A stretch of DNA of 64,000 nucleotides, from NCBI RefSeq assembly GCF_000508085.1, contig NZ_KI669560.1, positions 2,607,815 to 2,671,814 of the forward strand. The letters are read 5' to 3'. This DNA comes from Sediminibacterium sp. C3 (GTDB taxonomy: Bacteria > Bacteroidota > Bacteroidia > Chitinophagales > Chitinophagaceae). Shown here piece after piece: positions 57,824 through 64,000 of the stretch (positions within the stretch are counted from its first letter, which is position 1; each line of letters opens with the position of its first letter). A program made the translations under genes and the position numbers. The notes below the pieces were generated by a model that saw nothing but the letters and a program-made list of their open reading frames with translations, was not told where the DNA came from and ran no database searches.

Positions 57824-58627
57824 ATGGCAAAAGTAAAAGCAAAAACAAATAAGCAGAAAGTTGAGCCCATCATCCTGGTAACCAACGACGATAGTTATAC
57901 AGCGCCAGGCATACACGCATTGGTGGAAGCGGTGAAAGGGCTGGGCAAAGTAGTGGTAGTATCACCCGATAAGCCACAAAGTGGAATGGGCCATGCCATT
58001 ACCATTGGAGAACCTTTGCGTTTACACAGAGTGCACAATTTTGGAGATGTAGAAGCGTATAGCTGTAGTGGCACACCGGTAGATTGTGTAAAACTGGCCG
58101 TAGACAAAGTACTGCATAGAAAACCAGATATCTGTATCAGCGGAATCAACCATGGCGCCAATCACTCCATCAATGTAATTTATTCAGGCACCATGAGTGC
58201 TGCCCTGGAAGCATCCATTGAAAGTATACCCAGCATTGGATTCAGTTTATTGGATTTGAGCATTGAAGCTGATTTTACAGGGGCAAAGCAATATGCACGC
58301 GTAATTGTAGAACAATTATTGGCAAGCAAAAATCTAGACAAGCATATTTGCCTGAATGTGAACATTCCAAAAGTAAAAGCAGAACTGATTAAGGGAATCA
58401 AGATCTGTTCTCAGGCATATGCCAAGTACCAGGAAAAATTTGACGAAAGAAAAGATCCACACGGCAGAAAATATTTTTGGCTGACTGGCGAGTTTGTCAA
58501 TTTTGATAAGAGCAAGGAAAGTGATGTATGGGCATTAAAGAACAATTATGTAAGTGTGGTTCCGGTTCAATTTGACCTGACTAATTATACCCTGAAAAAA
58601 CAACTGGAAAAGAACTGGAAGTTCTGA
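57824..58627 (+). CDS. surE: 5'/3'-nucleotidase SurE
   Basis: 267 aa. A stationary-phase survival nucleotidase with the metal site in LVTNDDSYTAPGI (about residues 18-30), SPDKPQSGMGHAIT, SCSGTPVDCVKLA and ISGINHGANHSINVIYSGT (about 104-122). It follows the frameshifted M14 gene by 25 bases and precedes a small membrane gene, so transcription may run through from the M14 promoter. Confidence 0.95.
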   Translation: MAKVKAKTNKQKVEPIILVTNDDSYTAPGIHALVEAVKGLGKVVVVSPDKPQSGMGHAITIGEPLRLHRVHNFGDVEAYSCSGTPVDCVKLAVDKVLHRKPDICISGINHGANHSINVIYSGTMSAALEASIESIPSIGFSLLDLSIEADFTGAKQYARVIVEQLLASKNLDKHICLNVNIPKVKAELIKGIKICSQAYAKYQEKFDERKDPHGRKYFWLTGEFVNFDKSKESDVWALKNNYVSVVPVQFDLTNYTLKKQLEKNWKF

Positions 58628-58646
58628 TAACTCTTAAAGCACAAAT

Positions 58647-58943
58647 ATGTTGCTCAATAAAGACTCTATTCCATTCGGCCTTCTGTTAGGATTCCTCGCT
58701 CCTGTTTTCGGGCTGTTCGGTTATTACTACTGGAAGTTCAGTTTATTCAGCCTGAATGAATTCTTTCAGGTACTGCTTATGCAGAAATCTTTATTGAGCG
58801 GCATCATTGCCATTGCCCTAATTGCCAATGCCATTGTCTTCACGGTATATATCAACAATCAAAAAGATAAAACAGCCAAGGGAGTATTCATTGCAACCTG
58901 TATTTATGCATTGATCTCCCTTGGCATTAAGTGGTTTGTTTAA
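58647..58943 (+). CDS. Small membrane protein of unknown function
   Basis: 98 aa with three hydrophobic segments (about residues 9-29, 50-69 and 78-97). Short hydrophilic connectors include NNQKDKTAKG. I recognise no family. It lies 19 bases after surE and its stop abuts the convergent M56-amidase gene with no spacer. Confidence 0.6.
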   Translation: MLLNKDSIPFGLLLGFLAPVFGLFGYYYWKFSLFSLNEFFQVLLMQKSLLSGIIAIALIANAIVFTVYINNQKDKTAKGVFIATCIYALISLGIKWFV

Positions 58944-61136
58944 TTATTGGGGTTCATGTTTATTGGGATCCAACTTAGCTGGAGCTAAAGTAACTGGGGG
59001 TGGTGGCGCAGGAATTGGAAGTTTTCCATACTTGGCTTCAGCTCTTCTCATACTCGTTTGATTATTGAGAATATATTTTTCTTCAGTACCATCTTTAAGC
59101 TTGATTTCCATGGTTTTGTGCTGATGATTCCATGAAACATTTGAGACATCTTTATTGCGTCGCATAAATGATTTTATTCCAGACCTATCATTTTTATCTT
59201 CTTCCAGAATTGGTTTAATACTTTTGAGATTAGCATCTTTAGTTGCTATTTCTATAACACCATTATCACCTTCAGCCCCATATTTTGAAATAGCTGCCTC
59301 GTTTTTAAGCACATTAATTGATACAATTTCATTGGGATTCAACTCATTTAAGCTTTCAAATTCTATTTGCTTCCCATTTAAAACAACAAGCGGCTTTTGT
59401 CCGTTTTTTGCAAACACTTTTAAGCCACTACCCAAACCTTCAGTACTTTTACTGAAAGAAAACGACCTTACAGAATCAAAAGACAATTTACCTGTCCCTG
59501 ATTCAATTTTCTTAACTAGTAGTTTAACTGTATCTTCTCCAGCTTCTGTAAAATCACCATTTTGAGTTGCTACAGCCAACTTTAGATTGTTCTCCATATC
59601 CGACAGATATTTCTGAACACCATTCAAAATGGCAACTGCCAATGACTCTCTGAAACTGGTGGAAGTGATTTTTTTCAAATCCTTGGGATTACTCATATAT
59701 CCTGCTTCAATAAGAATGCTGGGGCAACTGATGTTTTGCAACACGTATATCCCATCTTTCCTGCTCTTGATTCCATTAAAAGGCAAACTCAAATCATCCA
59801 CTTGATTGGCCACCTGGTTGGCAAACTGTAAATGACTATTGTAACGATCGGTTTTACCCGGACTGGCAATATAAATTTCGGTTCCGGAAAGGTTTGCATT
59901 CTTGTCTGCATTATAGTGCAGTGACAAAAACAAATCCGGGTTAGATTTATTGGCTTTTTGAGCAATTTCCATTACGGACTGTGTTTCATCTTCTGTTCTT
60001 GTTAAAACCAGATTCAAACGACTATTCTGGTTCAGGGATTGGATGGTTTTGGCCAGTTCAAGTGTCAATTGAGATTCAACTGATTTACCATCAACCCCAA
60101 CACTACCTTTATCTGCCCCGCCATGTCCTGCATTGATGATAATGGTGTAATCGTTTTTCAAATTAACAGCCATGGGCGAAATGGCCGCAACAGGGCTTCC
60201 GGCAACATCTTTATAAATGGTTTTTACAACTGTTTCAACAGATATGGGTTCTGTGGGAGGTGCATTTCTGAAAGCCACCAGTACCACTATAATAGCCAAT
60301 AAGGGCAATACAATCAGCCTTCTTAGATAGCTGAATCTTGTGTTGGATTTACTTAACATGGCGATACGTCTTTTGATGGGTGAAAAAAAGAAGGGATTGG
60401 TTAATTTAAAGGTTTGTTGTGGATAAGCAGCAGTCAATAACATATGCGCCAATGATGCAGTATCTCCACTCTCAACAGATTTTTTATCTGCAATGAACTC
60501 ATGAATCATGTGTAATTCTTTTTTGATTAGCCAGAAAACCGGATTCATCCAGCCTCCAATCAAAATGCATTGCATCAATAGCTTATCAAATGAGTGCTTT
60601 TCTTTTACGTGTGTAATTTCATGCTGCAAAATTTGCTGACCGGTTGAACTGCTTAAATCAATGGCTTCATTCCAGAATATAAAACGGAAGAAAGAATAGG
60701 GCGTTCCTTTGGCATTGGTCATGATTAAATCAATCGTACCCAGTTTTTTTGCACTACTCTGCTTTAATAACAGAAAAGTACGAATCAGTGACACCATCAG
60801 ACTGATGAATAAAAGAAGGGCTCCTCCGATATACAGCAGTTGTAATCCCCTCTGCCAGGTAATGGAATACCAGTGCTGACTAAAACTGGTTTCCAGTTCG
60901 GTATTGTTGGTGGCTACTGCTGTAAGCAGATAATATATTTGGGCGTCGCCTGCGTAATTGTTATCGTTCCACTGAATTTTAATCAAAGGAACCAGCCAGG
61001 AAAGCACAGCAATCGCCAACAAATAGAATCGGTTGTATTGATGAAATTTACTATCACGCAACACAAACCAGTAATATCCCATCATAATGGCAGAACAAAA
61101 AACTACCTGTAGAAAATAATAAATGGTGGTTTGCAT
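58944..61136 (-). CDS. M56 (BlaR1-like) membrane peptidase fused to N-acetylmuramoyl-L-alanine amidase and a plug-like segment
   Basis: 730 aa. Four membrane helices (about residues 3-22, 36-52, 98-120, 271-290) surround an M56 metallopeptidase with HEITH at 172-176, as in BlaR1. The part after the last helix, where BlaR1 carries its penicillin-sensing domain, is an amidase_3 domain (about 329-510) with zinc ligands H338, E354 and H407 and catalytic E477 (IEAGYMSN). A TonB-plug-like segment (about 584-632, VVLNGKQIEFES) and a proline-rich tail end the protein. It lies 4 bases after the BlaI-family gene. Likely a peptidoglycan-linked sensor/protease that inactivates the repressor; the amidase may be active or a ligand sensor (inference). 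Confidence 0.87.
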   Translation of the reverse strand: MQTTIYYFLQVVFCSAIMMGYYWFVLRDSKFHQYNRFYLLAIAVLSWLVPLIKIQWNDNNYAGDAQIYYLLTAVATNNTELETSFSQHWYSITWQRGLQLLYIGGALLLFISLMVSLIRTFLLLKQSSAKKLGTIDLIMTNAKGTPYSFFRFIFWNEAIDLSSSTGQQILQHEITHVKEKHSFDKLLMQCILIGGWMNPVFWLIKKELHMIHEFIADKKSVESGDTASLAHMLLTAAYPQQTFKLTNPFFFSPIKRRIAMLSKSNTRFSYLRRLIVLPLLAIIVVLVAFRNAPPTEPISVETVVKTIYKDVAGSPVAAISPMAVNLKNDYTIIINAGHGGADKGSVGVDGKSVESQLTLELAKTIQSLNQNSRLNLVLTRTEDETQSVMEIAQKANKSNPDLFLSLHYNADKNANLSGTEIYIASPGKTDRYNSHLQFANQVANQVDDLSLPFNGIKSRKDGIYVLQNISCPSILIEAGYMSNPKDLKKITSTSFRESLAVAILNGVQKYLSDMENNLKLAVATQNGDFTEAGEDTVKLLVKKIESGTGKLSFDSVRSFSFSKSTEGLGSGLKVFAKNGQKPLVVLNGKQIEFESLNELNPNEIVSINVLKNEAAISKYGAEGDNGVIEIATKDANLKSIKPILEEDKNDRSGIKSFMRRNKDVSNVSWNHQHKTMEIKLKDGTEEKYILNNQTSMRRAEAKYGKLPIPAPPPPVTLAPAKLDPNKHEPQ

Positions 61137-61140
61137 AAAA

Positions 61141-61503
61141 TTATTTTTTAGATTTTTTCATTTCCTGCAATAACAACTCCAGCTCTTTTACACTGATGTC
61201 TTTTTGTTTTACCATAAAGGAAACAGCATCGGCGAAAGACCCTTCAAAATACCCTTCCACTAAATTTCGAATGGTACTGGAAGAATATTCCTCTTTGGTA
61301 ACAATTGGAAAATATTGATGCACTCTTCCAATTTGATTCACCCCTACAAATCCCTTGTCCACTAAAATTTTTACAATCGTGGCAATGGTATTGCTATGAG
61401 GCTTTGGATCGGATTGTGCTTCAATAATGTCTTTCAGGAACGCGGTTTCCAGCTTCCAGATCGTTTGCATTATTTGCTCTTCTGCTTTGGTTAATGGTTT
61501 CAT
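61141..61503 (-). CDS. BlaI/MecI/CopY-family repressor
   Basis: 120 aa from ATG MKPLTKAEEQIMQTIWKLE; an ATG three codons earlier is also possible. A winged helix (about residues 1-75) includes SNTIATIVKILVDKGFVGV and is followed by the short dimerisation helix pair of the family. Relatives are cleaved or released by BlaR1-type proteases. The partner M56 gene follows after 4 bases. Three inverted repeats upstream are likely its operators, implying autoregulation. Confidence 0.92.
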   Translation of the reverse strand: MKPLTKAEEQIMQTIWKLETAFLKDIIEAQSDPKPHSNTIATIVKILVDKGFVGVNQIGRVHQYFPIVTKEEYSSSTIRNLVEGYFEGSFADAVSFMVKQKDISVKELELLLQEMKKSKK

Positions 61504-61530
61504 GATGTACATTTACAAGAGTAAACTTAT

Positions 61531-61586
61531 AACTAAATTTTTAGTTTAACAACTAATTTTTTAGTTATTTAACTATTTTTTTAGTT
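61531..61586. promoter_or_regulatory. Triple BlaI-type operator between blaI-like gene and lpxB
   Basis: Three 16-base inverted repeats start at 61531, 61551 and 61571, exactly 20 bp apart: AACTAAATTTTTAGTT, AACTAATTTTTTAGTT and AACTATTTTTTTAGTT. All have AACTA at one end and TAGTT at the other. They fill the 90-base divergent region, the last one ending 7 bases before the lpxB ATG. BlaI proteins bind such dyads as dimers; two-turn spacing would place dimers on the same face of the helix. Confidence 0.75.
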
Positions 61587-61593
61587 TATCGCC

Positions 61594-62697
61594 ATGAAAT
61601 ACTATGTAATCGCAGGAGAAGCCAGTGGAGATTTGCACGGGAGTAATCTGATAAAACAGTTGCAACTATCAGATCCATCTGCCCATATCCGATGCTGGGG
61701 AGGAGACCTAATGCAGGCTGCAGGAGCTCATCTGGTAAAGCATTACAGAGATCTGGCATTCATGGGTTTTACTGAAGTCATCAAAAACCTGCCTACGATT
61801 CTGGGCAATCTTAAATTCTGCAAAGAAGATATAATCAGCTTTCAACCCGATGTATTAATCTTAATTGATTATCCTGGATTTAATTTAAGAATTGCCGAAT
61901 GGGCTAAGAAACAAGGCTTCAAAGTGGTGTATTATATAGCACCACAGGTTTGGGCCTGGAAAGCCAACAGGGTTAAAAAAATGAAAACCTGCATCGATCT
62001 GATGCTTTGCATTTTACCATTTGAAAAAGACTATTTCGCGCAACAATGGAACTGGGATGTGCATTACGTAGGGCATCCGCTCATTGAAGTCATTGAAAAA
62101 TTCAAATCGAGCCATCAGTCGGCAATACAACCAATCATCGCTTTATTACCTGGAAGCCGCAAACAGGAAATTGCCAAAAAACTTCCTATCATGTTAAGTG
62201 TTGCCACAAAATTTCCGCATTATGAATTTGTGGTAGCACAGGCACCGGGCCAGGAAGACAGTTTTTACGAACCTTTCTTAAAGGGGCACCAAAATGTAAA
62301 AATGGTAAAAGACAGTACCTACCATTTGTTATCACAGTCAACGGCTGCATTGGTTACCAGTGGAACGGCCACACTTGAGACCGCTTTATTTGGCGTACCT
62401 GAAATTGTATGCTACAAGGGAAGTTCCATTAGTTATCAGATTGCGAAACGACTGGTAAAAATTAAATTCATCTCGCTCGTGAATTTAATTATGGACAAAG
62501 AGATTGTAAAAGAATTGATTCAGGATGAACTGAACACTGCCAACCTGGTGAGGGAGTTGCAATTGATTACCAGCAATCCAGAAAAAATCAGCGAACTAAA
62601 ATCGGAGTATCATCAACTTTACAATAAATTGGCGGGAGGAGGTCATGCATCAAAAAATGCAGCCAGTTTAATTTCAGCATTCCTGCAAAAGAAATAA
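61594..62697 (+). CDS. lpxB: Lipid-A-disaccharide synthase
   Basis: 367 aa. A GT19 enzyme that joins UDP-2,3-diacylglucosamine and lipid X in lipid A synthesis at the inner membrane. Family signatures are YYVIAGEASGDLHGSNLIK (about residues 3-21), AFMGFTEVIKNLPTIL, IDYPGFNLRIAEWAK, YYIAPQVWAWK and TSGTATLETALFGVPEIVCYK. It is divergent from the BlaI-like gene across the triple operator, so it may be under BlaI control. Confidence 0.96.
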   Translation: MKYYVIAGEASGDLHGSNLIKQLQLSDPSAHIRCWGGDLMQAAGAHLVKHYRDLAFMGFTEVIKNLPTILGNLKFCKEDIISFQPDVLILIDYPGFNLRIAEWAKKQGFKVVYYIAPQVWAWKANRVKKMKTCIDLMLCILPFEKDYFAQQWNWDVHYVGHPLIEVIEKFKSSHQSAIQPIIALLPGSRKQEIAKKLPIMLSVATKFPHYEFVVAQAPGQEDSFYEPFLKGHQNVKMVKDSTYHLLSQSTAALVTSGTATLETALFGVPEIVCYKGSSISYQIAKRLVKIKFISLVNLIMDKEIVKELIQDELNTANLVRELQLITSNPEKISELKSEYHQLYNKLAGGGHASKNAASLISAFLQKK

Positions 62698-62725
62698 TCT
62701 GTTTCAGTGTTGGGCTAAATAAAAT

Positions 62726-62902
62726 TTAGCGGAACATGGGTATAATTACCTGCTTCACCAAAATGAAAATCACCGCCAGCAAAAACATTACCAGAGAAAC
62801 TCGGTTCATTCCGTGCATGTATTTCATCCACTGAGATTTGGGAGCGTTAGGATCTGCTTTCTTGATAAATAAGTATTGCTGAATTTGATTCCAGATGCCC
62901 AT
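62726..62902 (-). CDS. Small conserved membrane protein
   Basis: 58 aa from ATG MGIWNQIQQYLFIKKADPN. The hydrophilic first half contains PKSQWMKYMHGMNR; the second half is one membrane helix (about residues 35-54). The pattern resembles short DUF6728-type proteins of Bacteroidota, which I am not certain of. The function is unknown. It lies between lpxB and the acylase gene, on the opposite strand. Confidence 0.6.
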   Translation of the reverse strand: MGIWNQIQQYLFIKKADPNAPKSQWMKYMHGMNRVSLVMFLLAVIFILVKQVIIPMFR

Positions 62903-62965
62903 ATTGTAAAATTTGTACAAAGATAACAGGAGCGAACCAATTTAGTTCAATCAACCTTATCCCCT

Positions 62966-62973
62966 TAGATTTG
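62966..62973 (+). promoter_or_regulatory. -7 box of the acylase gene
   Basis: TAGATTTG matches TAnnTTTG, ending 20 bases before the ATG; an imperfect TTTAG lies about 21 bases upstream in the -33 region. Confidence 0.45.
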
Positions 62974-62993
62974 TTAAGTTCAAAAATCACTTT

Positions 62994-64000
62994 ATGCGTC
63001 GGATTGTATTTTTTCTAATTTGTATCGTTAGTTCATTCCCTTTACAGGCACAGATAAAAATAGAACTGGAAAGACCAATTGATCCCAATCAAATAGACAT
63101 TATCCGTGATAAATGGGGTGTACCGCATATTTTCGGAAAGACAGATGCATCCGTTGCTTATGGTCTTGCCTGGGCGCATGCAGAAGATGATTTTGCTACT
63201 ATACAACAATCTTTAATGGCGGGTAAAGGCATGCTGGCCCAATACAAAGGAAAGGAAGGGGCACAAGTGGATTATATCGTTCGCTTACTCAGAATACCTG
63301 AACTGGTGGAAGACCGCTTTGAAACAGACCTCTCACCCGATTTCAAAAAAGTATTACAAGGATATTGTGAGGGCCTGAATGCCTACGCAGAAAAGCATAA
63401 GCAAGAAGTCCTGTTAAAAAATCTTTTCCCGGTTACCCCCAAAGACATGATCCGGTATTCTGTTTTGCAATTGTGCATTTTATCCGGAGCCGACAAAGCT
63501 TTGTCTTCTATTTTTGGAGGGACCGTTCCTTTACTGGAAAATTTTAAAACGCAGGGGAGCAATGCCTTTGCCTTCAACAGTAAAAAAACAACTGATGGCA
63601 ATGTTTATCTAGCCATCAATGCCCATCAACCATTGGAAGGACCTGTTGCCTTTTACGAAGCACATTTAAACAGTGAAGAAGGGTGGAATATTTTAGGTGC
63701 CAATTTCCCCGGTGCTCCCAGCATTCTACACGGGGTCAATGAGCATCTGGGCTGGGCACATACGGTAAACGAACCTGATAAATTAGATGTGTATCAGCTG
63801 GAGATGCACCATAAAAACAAAAATCAATATTTATTTGTTGGCAATTGGGAAACCCTGGAAGAAAAAGACGCATCCATAAAAGTAAAATTGAAACTCATCA
63901 GCATATATGCACACAGACCGGTTTACTGGAGCAAATATGGCCCAACAATAAAAACCAAAAGAGGGACTTTCTCTATCCGCATGCCGGCGCAAATGGATAT
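62994..64000 (+). CDS. Penicillin acylase-family N-terminal nucleophile hydrolase (partial)
   Basis: An open frame of 335 complete codons running off the window end; it is not closed by a stop. It has a signal peptide (MRRIVFFLICIVSSFPLQAQ). The alpha-chain part has the family IIRDKWGVPHIFGKTDASVAYG (about residues 36-57) and GYCEGLNAYAE. The beta-chain nucleophile serine is S189 in KTQGSNAFAF, where autocatalytic cleavage would free the N-terminal serine. Family members cut amide bonds in beta-lactams, acyl-homoserine lactones or other N-acyl compounds. The substrate cannot be told from the fragment. Confidence 0.85.
   Translation, partial: MRRIVFFLICIVSSFPLQAQIKIELERPIDPNQIDIIRDKWGVPHIFGKTDASVAYGLAWAHAEDDFATIQQSLMAGKGMLAQYKGKEGAQVDYIVRLLRIPELVEDRFETDLSPDFKKVLQGYCEGLNAYAEKHKQEVLLKNLFPVTPKDMIRYSVLQLCILSGADKALSSIFGGTVPLLENFKTQGSNAFAFNSKKTTDGNVYLAINAHQPLEGPVAFYEAHLNSEEGWNILGANFPGAPSILHGVNEHLGWAHTVNEPDKLDVYQLEMHHKNKNQYLFVGNWETLEEKDASIKVKLKLISIYAHRPVYWSKYGPTIKTKRGTFSIRMPAQMD

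Noticed and set aside
61531..61586. Possible CRISPR or tandem-repeat array
   Set aside because: Only three 16-bp copies with 4-bp gaps and no spacers or cas genes; an operator array fits better.

Overview
The window looks like a chromosomal core region of a Bacteroidota member, most likely a Chitinophagaceae-type bacterium (this placement is inference). The evidence is: promoters of the Bacteroidota form TTTG-N18/20-TAnnTTTG rather than the E. coli -35/-10; almost no Shine-Dalgarno sites except a striking one at rpsU; CcmB/CcmC/CcmD-type cytochrome genes; a BlaI/M56 pair; a GIN-domain lipoprotein; FAS1 and carboxypeptidase-regulatory-like proteins; and a ligase-associated helicase with PdeM. 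Base composition is moderate (visibly about 40% G+C). No insertion sequence, prophage, plasmid gene or CRISPR array was seen.

Layout. 1-9.7 kb (minus strand): a translation supercluster in transcription order rpsU, xerC, hpf, then tRNA-Thr(TGT)-Tyr(GTA)-Gly(TCC)-Thr(GGT)-tuf-tRNA-Trp-secE-nusG, a terminator, a three-gene glycan cassette (GT14 transferase, FdtA-like cupin, DegT aminotransferase), then rplK-rplA-rplJ with its own strong promoter. 9-14 kb: ribE, hscA, an RDD membrane protein, tyrS and an SGNH hydrolase. 14.1-15.3 kb: tRNA-Gln with a textbook promoter and terminator, a structured GC-rich spacer, a heme oxygenase and an overlapping 54-aa membrane protein. 15.3-20.4 kb (minus): nucleotide-sugar operon aminotransferase-ugd-UXS-rfbD-methyltransferase. 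20.5-27.4 kb: waaA, a conserved unknown, tdk-ccmB, AMP nucleosidase, an HsdR-N-like nuclease-fold protein, glutamate dehydrogenase and ccmC-ccmD. 27.7-37.9 kb: queA, a DUF1801 protein, two membrane proteins, a regulatory-domain protein, lysC, a GH19 chitinase lipoprotein, an Ldh_2 dehydrogenase, a LytTR regulator with a degenerate receiver, a FAS1 lipoprotein and ssb. 38-49.3 kb: mnmA, odhA-odhB-rsmB-like, rpsT, a GIN-lipoprotein/response-regulator/kinase operon, and guaA. 49.3-58.9 kb: a periplasmic binding protein, a DUF2256 mini-protein, Lhr-like helicase-PdeM-HDAC-like operon, OsmC, an XRE-S24 regulator, a frameshifted M14 carboxypeptidase gene, surE and a small membrane protein. 58.9-64 kb: a 730-aa M56 peptidase-amidase-plug fusion with its BlaI-family repressor, lpxB divergent from them, a small membrane protein, and a penicillin-acylase-family gene running off the window end.

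The most interesting locus is 58944-61594. A BlaR1-like membrane protease carries an N-acetylmuramoyl-L-alanine amidase domain where BlaR1 has its penicillin-sensing domain, followed by a TonB-plug-like segment. It is paired with a BlaI-type repressor. Three 16-bp inverted repeats spaced exactly 20 bp apart lie between blaI and the lipid A gene lpxB. This suggests a peptidoglycan-linked regulatory switch that may also touch LPS synthesis. Other points of note are the glycan cassette splitting the nusG-rplKAJ block, the strong Shine-Dalgarno of rpsU, a shared extended promoter motif on translation genes, and the single-base frameshift in the M14 gene.
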